A stretch of 64,000 nt of DNA from Acetobacteraceae bacterium. Its GTDB lineage: Bacteria > Pseudomonadota > Alphaproteobacteria > Acetobacterales > Acetobacteraceae. The translations under genes were made by a program, and so were the position numbers. The stretch covers positions 5,297 to 69,296 of the forward strand of contig JALHQB010000003.1 of assembly GCA_022842185.1 (NCBI GenBank). The letters run 5' to 3'. The notes below the pieces were generated by a model. It saw only the letters and a program-made list of their open reading frames with translations, did not search any database and was not told the origin of the DNA. This document shows, piece after piece, positions 33,533 through 41,970 of the stretch. Within the stretch, counting starts at the first letter, position 1. The number at the start of each line of letters is the position of its first letter.

Positions 33533-34348
33533 ATGAGTTTTCTGGCCGCGACGGACGGCCCTCGGCCGGGCGAGGTCTGGCTGGTCGGCGCAGGCCCAGG
33601 CGACCCCGAACTGTTGACGCTGCGCGCGGTCAGCGCGCTTCGCCGTGCCGATCTGGTCCTTCATGATGCGCTGCCCGGTCGCGGCGTGCTGCGCCTGGTA
33701 CGCGCCGGCGCGATCATCGTCCCGGTCGGCAAGCGCAAGGCGGCACAGGCCACGCCGCAATCGGCGATCATCGCGCGCATGATCGCCGGCGCCCGGGCCG
33801 GTCAGCGCGTGGTGCGCCTCAAGGGTGGTGATCCCTTCCTGTTCGGCCGTGGCGGGGAGGAAGCGGCCGCCCTCGCGGCAGCGGGCATTCCATGGCGCGT
33901 TGTACCCGGTGTGACATCCGGCACCGCCGCACCGGCCGCGGCCGGCATTCCCGTCACACATCGCGGCATTGCCAGCGCCGTCACCTTTGTCACCGGGCAC
34001 GACGAAAGCGGTGGCCTGCCGAACTCGGTGGACTGGGATGCGCTGGCTCGCAGCGGCGCCACGCTGGTCGCCTTCATGGCGCTGTCCTGCCTCGATGAGA
34101 TGGCCGTGCGCCTGCTCGCATCGGGGCTGCCAACCAATACTCCGGTCTCGGTCATCTCCCAGGCCTCGCTCCCCGGGCAATCCATCCTGGCGAGCACGCT
34201 TGGCGCCTGCACCCTCGCGGTACGGCGCGCCGGCATCCCGACCCCGGCCCTGGTGGTCATCGGGCGGGTCGCGGCGCTGGGCGGCGCGCTGGGCCTGGTG
34301 TCGAACGAGGCCGCGCCGCGTCTGCGCGACGCCGTCAGCGCATCCTGA
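33533..34348 (+). CDS. cobA: Uroporphyrinogen-III C-methyltransferase (SUMT)
   Basis: A 271-residue methyltransferase starting MSFLAATDGPRPGEVWLVGAGPGDPELLTLRA. SUMT signatures are 'VGAGPGDPELLTLRA', 'VRLKGGDPFLFGRGGEE' and 'PVTHRGIASAVTFVTGH'. It transfers two methyl groups from SAM to uroporphyrinogen III to give precorrin-2, the precursor of siroheme needed by the sulfite reductase at 41971. The later siroheme steps could be done by the CysG-N-like protein at 43647, so the functions of a fused CysG are split here. The ATG at 33533 is chosen; the longer frame upstream is unlike the family. Confidence 0.9.
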   Translation: MSFLAATDGPRPGEVWLVGAGPGDPELLTLRAVSALRRADLVLHDALPGRGVLRLVRAGAIIVPVGKRKAAQATPQSAIIARMIAGARAGQRVVRLKGGDPFLFGRGGEEAAALAAAGIPWRVVPGVTSGTAAPAAAGIPVTHRGIASAVTFVTGHDESGGLPNSVDWDALARSGATLVAFMALSCLDEMAVRLLASGLPTNTPVSVISQASLPGQSILASTLGACTLAVRRAGIPTPALVVIGRVAALGGALGLVSNEAAPRLRDAVSAS

Positions 34349-34727
34349 CCAGCACCGATGCAGCATGAACCATCGCGCGCGCCAGGACGCGCGGTGACAC
34401 TCGCATTCGACGTCGTGCTGAGGCTAACGCCACAGCGATTAGCCTACAGCCTGTCCGGCAGGGAACGGCGGGCGAAAGCGTTCGCGGGGCTGGCTGTCGC
34501 CCGGCTACCGGATGCGGTGGCGGTGCGGTTCCAAGGGGGCGGACCGCTACCCGATGAACCGCCGCCGCCACTTGGGGCGATGCACCCGCTCGACAGCACC
34601 GCTGAGATCGCAACTCGCCTTGGCGGGCGCTTGCGGACCTGGCGATGGCATCGGTCCAGGCGGCAAAGCGGTCACTGGCGCTTGAGAGATCGTGATACCC
34701 GGCAATCTAGACCGTGCGCCGCCAGCG
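34349..34727. other. Intergenic region between cobA and the Rrf2 gene
   Basis: The two flanking genes converge here. A + strand frame (34358-34810) is open but has no recognisable features and overlaps the 3' end of the Rrf2 gene, so I treat it as spurious. No clear terminator hairpin was identified. Confidence 0.4.
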
Positions 34728-35177
34728 TCAGATCGCGAAGTTCAGCGGCTCGACCACGGCGCGCCGCAGACCGGCTGCCTGGGCCCGGCGCAGCAGGTCC
34801 TCGATGGTGATGCCGGCGAGCCTGGTGCGCAGTTCAACATCCAGTTCCCGCCACATCGGCATGACCACGGCAGTCTGCAGCCGCCCGACCAGGTCATCGG
34901 GTGTCTCGGGATCTTCCTGCACACAGGCGACGATGTCGGACAGGCGCAGGTCCCGCGGTCGGCGGCCCAGACGATAGCCGCCGCGCGGCCCGCGCACGCT
35001 CTCCAGCATCCCCGCGCGCGACAGCGCCTGGAACACCGGCTCCACCCCCCGGCGCGCGGCGCCTAGGCGTTCGGCGATCTCAGCACCCGCCACCAACTCA
35101 CCGGCGCGGCCGGCGTGGAAGGCGAGGTCGAGCATGATGGCAATGGCCGTGAACGCACGGTCGCGACGCAGCAACAT
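34728..35177 (-). CDS. Rrf2-family transcriptional regulator
   Basis: A 149-residue Rrf2/CymR-type winged-helix protein starting MLLRRDRAFTAIAIMLDLAFHAG. 'ELVAGAEIAERLGAARRGVEPVFQALSRAGMLESVRGPRGGYRLGR' contains the recognition helix and the 'G.RGGY.L' wing typical of Rrf2. Only one cysteine (in 'IVACVQED') is present, so an iron-sulfur cluster as in IscR is unlikely and a CymR-like cysteine-synthase-linked or ligand-sensing role is more plausible. It sits inside the sulfur block, 84 bp downstream of soxZ on the same strand, and is the only regulator in it, so it is the best candidate to control these operons. Confidence 0.85.
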   Translation of the reverse strand: MLLRRDRAFTAIAIMLDLAFHAGRAGELVAGAEIAERLGAARRGVEPVFQALSRAGMLESVRGPRGGYRLGRRPRDLRLSDIVACVQEDPETPDDLVGRLQTAVVMPMWRELDVELRTRLAGITIEDLLRRAQAAGLRRAVVEPLNFAI

Positions 35178-35261
35178 GGCGAGTCCCGGATTCCCCCCTG
35201 CCCTGGTGCATGCTCTACGACGGTCCGTCGTGGAATGCGAGCCGGCCTGGTGGAGGCAGCG

Positions 35262-35600
35262 TCAGGCCACGGTGACCCGCGCCTCAGCCCGCGCGATGCG
35301 GCCCGCTTCGTCCGTCCAGGTGAATTCGAAGCTGCTGGTCCGTTCCATCCGCACGAAGAAGACGTGATACGGGTTGGCAGCGGTGCCATTACGCACATCC
35401 ACAGCCAGCACCGTCTCCCCATTCATCCGCACCAGCAGGCGGTTCAACATGTCGCGCGGGATGGCGGCGCCGCCGTCATGGCGCAGGCCGGTTTCCATCG
35501 GGTGCTCGATGAGCGTGCGAATCTCGATCACCTCGCCTGGACGGGCCGAGCGGGGGATACGGATGCGGGGTGCTGACAGCGGGCGGGTCACGAGAGGCAC
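35262..35600 (-). CDS. soxZ: SoxZ-like thiosulfate-oxidation carrier subunit
   Basis: A 112-residue SoxZ protein with an immunoglobulin-like fold: 'PRIRIPRSARPGEVIEIRTLIEHPMETGLRHDG' at the start, 'VDVRNGTAANPYHVFFVRM' in the middle, and 'FTWTDEAGRIARAEARVTV' at the end. SoxZ pairs with SoxY to carry sulfur intermediates in the periplasm. GTG start at 35598-35600 overlaps the last 13 bases of soxY, a normal tight SoxYZ arrangement. SoxZ lacks its own signal peptide, as expected, since it is exported with SoxY. No soxAX, soxB or soxCD are in the window. Confidence 0.88.
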   Translation of the reverse strand: MPLVTRPLSAPRIRIPRSARPGEVIEIRTLIEHPMETGLRHDGGAAIPRDMLNRLLVRMNGETVLAVDVRNGTAANPYHVFFVRMERTSSFEFTWTDEAGRIARAEARVTVA

Positions 35601-36016
35601 CCCCCGGTGGTGACGCGCAGCTCAGCTGTCGCACGTCTCACCCGACCGTCACTGAACTGGGCGAGCACGACGATTCGCTGATCCTCCGCAAGCCGGATGC
35701 GCGTCTGCACCTCGGCGCGGGCGAGCCACGGGGTGAGGCGGAAACTCGCCACGCCCGGCGTAGGGTTGCGGGTCGCGAATACATGGATGGCGGTCGCATG
35801 ATCGGCCGCTGTCATCGGGCTGTCCACCAGCACGGTCAGCGGCACTTGGCCGCCATTTTCGGCAATGGTGGGCACACTTAGCACGATGCCGCCATCCTCG
35901 ATCGCGGCGTCGCCGACGGCCTCGCGGATGGCCACATTCAAGGCTTCTTCGGTCGCCGCAGCCGCGGCGGCGGGCAAGACAGCCAGGGCAAGGACCGCGC
36001 GTCGTGATGTTCGCAT
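35588..36016 (-). CDS. soxY: SoxY-like sulfur carrier with altered C-terminus
   Basis: A 142-residue SoxY protein: twin-arginine-type signal 'MRTSRRAVLALAVLPAAAAAA', then 'AIEDGGIVLSVPTIAENGGQVPLTVLVDSPM', typical of SoxY, and a C-terminal 'AELRVTTGGCLS'. Classical SoxY ends in GGCGG, with the cysteine on a swinging arm that binds sulfur. Here Cys140 is kept but the two trailing glycines are replaced by Leu-Ser. The soxZ start lies within the same bases, which may constrain the ending. Start TGATG-coupled to fccB upstream. It should carry sulfane sulfur between enzymes in the periplasm; reactivity of the altered arm is unknown. Confidence 0.85.
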   Translation of the reverse strand: MRTSRRAVLALAVLPAAAAAATEEALNVAIREAVGDAAIEDGGIVLSVPTIAENGGQVPLTVLVDSPMTAADHATAIHVFATRNPTPGVASFRLTPWLARAEVQTRIRLAEDQRIVVLAQFSDGRVRRATAELRVTTGGCLS

Positions 36017-37293
36017 CAGCCGAACATGGAGCGGGTGATGCTATCATACCAGGCATCGGCGTAGGTCGCCTCGAGGCGCCGTTGTTCCGGCAGATCCCCG
36101 CGTGGGGAGACGCCGCCGGAATTCGGCACTTCGGCAATGGCGGTGCCGTCCGCATTGGGGCGGAAGATGTTGACGACCGAGATGCCGTACTCCGCACCCA
36201 CATGGCTGTAGCAGGTGTTGAAATACACCGCCTCGGGCGGAGTCTGGCCGCGATGCAGCGCGATGGCGCTCGCGACCGCCTGCTTCGAGGTCGTGTTGGC
36301 GATAAACCCCGATTTGGGCATCGGGCCAGGGATGTTGGCGTCGCCGATTACATGGATGCCCTGAGCGGCGCGCGCCTCGAAGGTGCGGGTGTTGACCGGC
36401 ACCCAGCCGGTGTCGTTGGCCAAGCCCGCCTCGATCGCGATCGAGGCCGCCGATTGCGGCGGAATGACATTGGCGACAGCGACCTTGTGGCGCGTGCCGA
36501 ACTCGGTCTCCAACACGCCTTCGCGTGGATCGACCTTCACCACGCGGCCATCGCGATTGCCCGGCACCCATTCGATCATATCGCCATACAGCGCGCGCCA
36601 GCCATCCTGGAACAGGCCCTGCTTGCTGAAGCCTTCCTTGGCATCCAGCGCGAGGATCTTCGAGCGCGGCTTATGGCGCTTGAGGTACTGCGCCACCATG
36701 CTGATCCGTTCATATGGCCCTGGGGGGCAGCGGAACGGATTGGCCGGGATCGCGAAGCCGACGACGCCTCCATCGGCCATGGCCTCCAATTGGCGGCGCA
36801 GCAGCAGCGTCTGCGAACCGTCAGCGGGGATCCAGCCATGAGGCATCACCTCGGCGGCCGCCTGGTCGTAGCCCTCGATGGCGCCCCAGCGGATGGCGAT
36901 GCCGGGTGACAGGATGAGCCGGTCGTAATCGAGCGTCTGTCCGCCCGCGAGCCGCACCCGCTTCACGGCGGCATCGATCCCGGCGGCGCGGTCATGGATG
37001 ACGTTCACCCCGCGCGCGCGCAGCCCATCATAGGTATAGGTGATTTGCGCGAGTTGCCGCTCGCCGCCGATCAGCAGGTTGCCATACGGGCAGGTGACGA
37101 AACGCGTCTGCGGTTCGACCAGCGTGACCTGCACATCCGGATAGGTGCGGCGCGCGAAGGATACAGCCGAGGCGCCGCCGAACCCACCGCCGATCACGAC
37201 CAGCCGCGCGGCGGCCTGCGCGCGCAGCGGGACCGGCGTGGCGAGGACAGCGGCGGCGCCAAGCAGGGCGCGGCGGGGAAGGTGCGTTGTCAT
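36016..37293 (-). CDS. fccB: Flavocytochrome c sulfide dehydrogenase flavoprotein (FccB/SoxF-like)
   Basis: A 425-residue FAD enzyme exported by a Tat-like signal ('THLPRRALLGAAAVLATPVPLRA'). The FAD site is 'LVVIGGGFGGASAV' (31-44). The redox cysteines of the sulfide-quinone/FCSD family are represented by 'RFVTCPYGNLLIGG' (Cys68) and 'YFNTCYSHVG' near residue 366. The tail matches the FCSD-flavin-binding domain ('GVSPRGDLPEQRRLEATYADAWYDSITRSMFG' in pieces). It oxidises sulfide or SoxY-bound sulfur and passes electrons to the cytochrome c encoded just upstream (14-bp gap). The operon order cytochrome-fccB-soxY-soxZ supports a joint periplasmic pathway. Confidence 0.88.
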   Translation of the reverse strand: MTTHLPRRALLGAAAVLATPVPLRAQAAARLVVIGGGFGGASAVSFARRTYPDVQVTLVEPQTRFVTCPYGNLLIGGERQLAQITYTYDGLRARGVNVIHDRAAGIDAAVKRVRLAGGQTLDYDRLILSPGIAIRWGAIEGYDQAAAEVMPHGWIPADGSQTLLLRRQLEAMADGGVVGFAIPANPFRCPPGPYERISMVAQYLKRHKPRSKILALDAKEGFSKQGLFQDGWRALYGDMIEWVPGNRDGRVVKVDPREGVLETEFGTRHKVAVANVIPPQSAASIAIEAGLANDTGWVPVNTRTFEARAAQGIHVIGDANIPGPMPKSGFIANTTSKQAVASAIALHRGQTPPEAVYFNTCYSHVGAEYGISVVNIFRPNADGTAIAEVPNSGGVSPRGDLPEQRRLEATYADAWYDSITRSMFG

Positions 37294-37307
37294 GGGGCGT
37301 CTCCCGC

Positions 37308-37607
37308 TCAGCGAATTCGAGAGTAGTGGTCGGCCACAGCAGCGATCTCCGCATCCGTGTAGCCGCGGGCGACGCGGCCCATGATGGTGCCGGGGCGCTC
37401 ATTGGCGCGGAAGGCGAGCAGGATGGCGGCGATCTCCGCCTTGTCGCGCCCGGCGATGGGAATGGCGCCAGCGCCGCCGCGACCATCCGGGCCGTGGCAG
37501 CCGAGGCAGGCCTCCGCCGCCAGTGGCGCGGGCTCCGCGGCGACCACTGGCGCGACCGATGAAAGTGCAAGCGTAAGCAGCAAAGCCGGCAGGGCGTTGA
37601 GCCTCAT
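37308..37607 (-). CDS. Small monoheme c-type cytochrome (FccA/SoxE-like partner)
   Basis: A 99-residue secreted cytochrome c with a Sec signal (MRLNALPALLLTLALSSVAPVVAA) and a single haem motif 'CLGCH' (34-38). A likely distal ligand is the Met in 'GTIMGRVARGY'. It precedes fccB in the operon and should accept its electrons. Canonical FccA is diheme and about twice as long, so this is the short monohaem type. Start ATG 37605-37607 is chosen for the signal peptide; the upstream frame has no such feature. Confidence 0.85.
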   Translation of the reverse strand: MRLNALPALLLTLALSSVAPVVAAEPAPLAAEACLGCHGPDGRGGAGAIPIAGRDKAEIAAILLAFRANERPGTIMGRVARGYTDAEIAAVADHYSRIR

Positions 37608-37758
37608 TGTCGTCTCCAGGCGGGTCGATATCGCGGGGACGTTACCGAAATTGCCTGCTTGGCCAAGCGAAAGATCGACATCCTGCGTGCAGGCCGCGGC
37701 GCGCCGACGGCGTCCTCCGAATGGCGCATGAAGGAGAAGGTTTACATCGCGCGGCGCG

Positions 37759-38910
37759 TTACGCCGTGAGGCGGAAGATCGGCCGGAGGCGAATCCCAAC
37801 CCAATTGCCCAGAAGCCCCGTCACGATCCACGCCCAGCCATGCAGGCTGCCCGAGGCGATGCCCGCGACATAGGCGCTGATGTTGCAGCCAGAGGCCATG
37901 ACCGCGCCATAGCCCAACAGCAGCCCGCCGATCATTGAAGCCAGCGCATGCGCCACCGGCAGGCCGAGGCGCGGCGCGAAGCGTCCGGCGACCACCGCCG
38001 CGAACAGCGCGCCCGCGATCAACCCAAGATCCATCGCCGTCGTACGATCAGCCAGCAGCGGGCGCAGTATAGCCTCTGCCCGCGTCGGGTCTTCCCAGAA
38101 GGGCCAGAAGGCGGGGTCGTCCCAGCCCAGCGCCTCGACGGCGCGGGACCCCCACAGCGGGAAAGCGGCGGTGATGACCCAGGGCCGTCCGGCGAGGGCC
38201 AACGTGGCGAGGTTCAACAGCGCCAGCGCCACCGCCCCCCACACCAACGGCCAAGGCCCGCGCAGCAGCGCGCCGCTACGCCAGGACCGGCGTTCCACGT
38301 TGCCGTAGCGACGGCGCTCGACGGCCATGGAGATGACCACCACCACCGCGAAGACCGCGAGGCTGCCGACCATCGCCGGCCAAAGTCCGACCAGGTCGGG
38401 TAGACTGTAAGTCGGCAGCGCCGGTAGGTCGGACCAGCGTTCCGAATCCCAGGCCGCCAGGGTGGCACCGGCGATAAAGAAGGCTAGCGTCAGGACCATC
38501 CGCAGATTGCCGCCGCCGGCCGTATACAGCGTGCCCGAGGCGCATCCGCCACCCAGCTGCATTCCGACGCCGAAGATGAAGGCGCCCAGAAGCACCGCGA
38601 TCCCGGCCGGGAAGACGATGCCGCGAACAGGCACGCCGAACAGGGTGCCGGCCTCGATCGCCGGCATCATCGTCACCACCAGGATGGCAAGCATCAGCAT
38701 CTGGGCGCGCAGCCGCATGCCGCGGCCATGCACCAGCACATCCCGGAAGCCGCCGGCAAAGGAGAAGGTCGCCTGGTACAGGACCACGCCCAGCGCCGCC
38801 CCCAAGCCCCACAGCGCCGCCTGCCGCCAGCCCTGTCCGCCGCCCAGCACGACCGCCCCCACCGCCAGCGGCACGGCAGCCACCGCCGCCCCGATCCATC
38901 GCGCCGTCAC
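37759..38910 (-). CDS. YeeE/YedE-family transporter (TsuA-like, thiosulfate/sulfur uptake)
   Basis: A 383-residue inner-membrane protein with about nine or ten hydrophobic segments. The two YeeE signatures are present: 'MQLGGGCASGTLYTAGGG' and 'VMASGCNISAYVAG', whose cysteines relay thiosulfate in TsuA. This fits uptake of thiosulfate or a related sulfur compound to feed cysteine synthesis. I prefer the GTG at 38908-38910 (after a G-rich ribosome site); the ATG at 38958 would overlap the divergent cysK start. It is followed, 150 bp downstream on the same strand, by the cytochrome-fccB-soxYZ genes. Confidence 0.85.
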   Translation of the reverse strand: MTARWIGAAVAAVPLAVGAVVLGGGQGWRQAALWGLGAALGVVLYQATFSFAGGFRDVLVHGRGMRLRAQMLMLAILVVTMMPAIEAGTLFGVPVRGIVFPAGIAVLLGAFIFGVGMQLGGGCASGTLYTAGGGNLRMVLTLAFFIAGATLAAWDSERWSDLPALPTYSLPDLVGLWPAMVGSLAVFAVVVVISMAVERRRYGNVERRSWRSGALLRGPWPLVWGAVALALLNLATLALAGRPWVITAAFPLWGSRAVEALGWDDPAFWPFWEDPTRAEAILRPLLADRTTAMDLGLIAGALFAAVVAGRFAPRLGLPVAHALASMIGGLLLGYGAVMASGCNISAYVAGIASGSLHGWAWIVTGLLGNWVGIRLRPIFRLTA

Positions 38911-38956
38911 CACCCCCCCCTGAACCCCGATCCGCGGACGTGATATGGCCTCAGCC

Positions 38957-39967
<1,011 letters not shown>

Positions 39968-39976
39968 CGAAAAGGC

Positions 39977-40004
39977 GGCCGGGACCCCCGAGGGAATCCC
40001 GGCC
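39977..40004. terminator. Hairpin terminator after cysK
   Basis: GGCCGGGA (39977-39984) pairs with TCCCGGCC (39997-40004), an 8-bp GC-rich stem with a 12-base loop, followed by GGAGTTTTC. Its place 10 bp after the cysK stop, between convergent genes, fits a (possibly bidirectional) terminator. Confidence 0.65.
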
Positions 40005-40047
40005 GGAGTTTTCGGGAGGAAACGTCCTTCACACGGCCGCCAAGTCA

Positions 40048-40090
40048 CGGCCTGCCGGGTGGCAGGCCGCTCCGCCGGCGGTGGGCGGAG
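40048..40090. terminator. Two stacked hairpins between cysK and the TauD-like gene
   Basis: CGGCCTGCC-GGGT-GGCAGGCCG (40048-40069) and CTCCGCC-N6-GGGCGGAG (about 40070-40090) are strong stems 33-75 bp past the end of the leftward TauD-like gene. They may terminate that transcript, though no U-run follows. Confidence 0.45.
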
Positions 40091-40122
40091 GTCAGACGCG
40101 TTGGACCCAACGCGACTTATGG

Positions 40123-41025
40123 TTATCCGGCGGATACCCAGGGCTGCGCGACGGATAGCGGGCCGACCGGCCGCTCCCCCGCAACCGCGCTGCGATGGAG
40201 TTGGATGACCTCGCCGGGCGCAGAGGCGACCACGCGATGGATCAGCAGCGCGTTGTCCCACAGCAGCAGGTCGCCGGGTCGCCAACTATGGCGATACACC
40301 ACCGCCGGATCGGTCGCGGCGGCCAGCAGGCGGGCGAGCAGGTGCTCCCCTTCATCGGCCGGGACGCCGAGCAGCCGGGTCGTCGTGCCCTCATTCACGA
40401 ACAGGCTGCGACTAGCGCTGACCGGGTCGAGCCGCACCACCGGATGCACCGCCGGCGGATGGGCGGCGCGCTCCGATGCCGCAAGTGCCGGCCGGGCGCG
40501 CCAGCCGGGTGCATCACCACGGCAACGTCGGTCATGGTCGTGCTCGGCATCCAGGTATTCAATGCGCCAGCGCAGCCAGGCGTCGAGCCGGTCATAGGCG
40601 AGGCCCTGATGAGCGAACAGTATCTCACCGGGCGCGGCCGACAGATGCTCTACCCGCAGCAGTGACAGCCGCGTCGGCGCGGCCCGCCAGGTCAGGTCCG
40701 CATGCCAGGCGAGGCCGGCATCACCAAGGCCCGGCAGCGCCGCCGCATTGCCCTCGACGACAATCTCCGGCTGTTCCGCATGGCGGGCATGGTCGAGCGC
40801 GTGGATCTCGGGCCGGCCCAGCCGTCGCGTCACCGCCGCCTGCGCGGCCGGTGGCAGCGTCTGGTCACGCAGAACGACCAGCCCGTGCGTAGCGACGAGC
40901 CCACGCAGTGTGTCGAACACCGCATCGCCGTCCTCGGGGCTGACGCTCAGGCCCACCACCTCGACACCAAAGGCTTCGTGGAGCGCGGCCGTGACGGGCG
41001 GCGGTTGCTGCCGCACGGCGCTCAC
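40123..41025 (-). CDS. TauD/TfdA-family 2-oxoglutarate dioxygenase
   Basis: A 300-residue Fe(II)/2-oxoglutarate oxygenase. The iron triad is His108 and Asp110 in 'AWHADLTW' and His263 in 'LLIHRVV'; the Arg in 'QLHRSAVAGERP' should bind 2-oxoglutarate. 'SPEDGDAVFDTLRGLVATHGLVVLRDQTL' is a typical TauD N-terminal region. The context of sulfur genes suggests a sulfonate (taurine-like) or sulfate-ester substrate, cleaved to release sulfite or sulfate, but the family also includes herbicide and other oxygenases. GTG start overlaps the stop of a small upstream ORF (GTGA), so it is the last of a chain of four coupled genes. Confidence 0.85.
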   Translation of the reverse strand: MSAVRQQPPPVTAALHEAFGVEVVGLSVSPEDGDAVFDTLRGLVATHGLVVLRDQTLPPAAQAAVTRRLGRPEIHALDHARHAEQPEIVVEGNAAALPGLGDAGLAWHADLTWRAAPTRLSLLRVEHLSAAPGEILFAHQGLAYDRLDAWLRWRIEYLDAEHDHDRRCRGDAPGWRARPALAASERAAHPPAVHPVVRLDPVSASRSLFVNEGTTTRLLGVPADEGEHLLARLLAAATDPAVVYRHSWRPGDLLLWDNALLIHRVVASAPGEVIQLHRSAVAGERPVGPLSVAQPWVSAG

Positions 41026-41180
41026 GGGTGCACCGCGGCGAGCAGCAGCGCTTCGGCGATCGCCTGGTCCTGCGGCGGATAGACGGCGTGAAGGGTGATG
41101 CCGCCCACGCCGGCGAGTACGGCGTTGATCCACGCGATGGAATCTGTCGTGATCATGGGAACGAAAAGGGCACTGATCAT
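41022..41180 (-). CDS. 52-aa small protein coupled to TauD-like gene
   Basis: A small ORF beginning MISALFVPMITTDSIAWINAVLAGVGG and ending 'PQDQAIAEALLLAAVHP'. Its stop overlaps the dioxygenase GTG, and its ATG overlaps the stop of the 30-aa ORF upstream (ATGA). It has one moderately hydrophobic stretch and may be a short amphipathic protein. No family recognised; coupling on both sides and steady composition argue that it is translated. An internal ATG nine residues in is possible. Confidence 0.5.
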   Translation of the reverse strand: MISALFVPMITTDSIAWINAVLAGVGGITLHAVYPPQDQAIAEALLLAAVHP

Positions 41181-41269
41181 GATCCGTGCACCCGCAGGAG
41201 GCCGACCGCGGCAAGCACCGCCAGTAGCAACGCGCCGCTGCCCATGGCACGCAGGGTGAGCGAGATCAT
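41177..41269 (-). CDS. 30-aa single-membrane-span micro-protein
   Basis: MISLTLRAMGSGALLLAVLAAVG followed by LLRVHGS (split) gives one clear transmembrane helix. ATGA overlaps on both ends link it to the 66-aa and 52-aa ORFs. Such membrane micro-proteins can be transporter or enzyme accessory subunits. Too short for usual gene calling; judged by its perfect placement. Confidence 0.45.
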   Translation of the reverse strand: MISLTLRAMGSGALLLAVLAAVGLLRVHGS

Positions 41270-41466
41270 GCCCGCGCCCCAACCGTGCCGCGACCGCGAT
41301 CCAGAACTAGCAGCGCGACGCGCTCCGCCTCGGCGGGGCTGCGGAAACAGCTGCCGTGCAGGTCCTCGACGCGCGGGTCGATGGCGGTGAACAGCCAACC
41401 ATGATCGGCGGTGGTAGCGACGCCGATTAGATGGCCTTTGTCGTTGATGGTGTGTGACTGGATCAT
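41266..41466 (-). CDS. 66-aa small protein, first of the TauD-like gene chain
   Basis: MIQSHTINDKGHLIGVATTADHG opens a compact soluble protein with 'WLFTAIDPRVEDLHGSCFRSPAEAERVALLVLDRG', a beta-alpha pattern. It begins the four-gene chain (66 aa, 30 aa, 52 aa, dioxygenase), each linked by a 4-bp overlap. No family recognised, though small proteins of this look occur beside transport genes. ATG 41464-41466 preceded by GGAGGAGGAT on the minus strand, a very strong ribosome site, which supports the start. Confidence 0.6.
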   Translation of the reverse strand: MIQSHTINDKGHLIGVATTADHGWLFTAIDPRVEDLHGSCFRSPAEAERVALLVLDRGRGTVGARA

Positions 41467-41970
41467 TCCGATCCTCCTCCTCCGGCGCGCGTGGCGCGGC
41501 GCCGGCTGTTGCGTTCGTTGGATGGGATGGGAGCGGTGTGTCGGGTCAGCCGCCGCGACACATTCGACAGCGCCGACAGGCCTCATGCGCCCGGTGGGGG
41601 CCGTGGCGCCGTGATGTGTCTCCTGGTGTCGCGAATTGCATTCTTTCCATCTCCGCAGGGCACCCTGCCCCCGATCATCAGCGGCAACATTTCACATTTC
41701 ATTGTCGATCATTGTCAATCGACTGGGCGCATAATTCCACGATAAAAAAATGACAGAAAAGCCTTCTTCGTATGGTGCCGGCACTGCCATGGGTCACTCC
41801 ATATCGCCTCTAACGCACCAAATTTCCTTGAATTTTTGAGACTGCCGACCGAATCGGGGCGAATTTCCGGCTCCACGCTCTCCGATCAAAAAAAATACTG
41901 TTTGACATTGTGTATTACAGGCGAATGATGGTGCAGTGCGGTGGTATACATCGTGGAGAGCAAGACGAGC
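41467..41970. other. Divergent promoter region before cysI
   Basis: About 500 bp without a gene. An AT-rich segment (41690-41770) has the direct repeat ATTGTCGATC-ATTGTCAATC at 41701-41720, and TTGACA at 41902-41907 could be a -35 box for cysI. The motif CGACAATGAA (minus strand, about 41696-41705) also occurs before the other sulfur operon at 33169. This looks like a shared regulatory region. Confidence 0.45.

Noticed and set aside
34358..34810. 150-codon + strand frame between cobA and the Rrf2 gene
   Set aside because: No recognisable motif, Arg/Pro-rich composition, and overlap with the end of the well-supported Rrf2 gene on the other strand.
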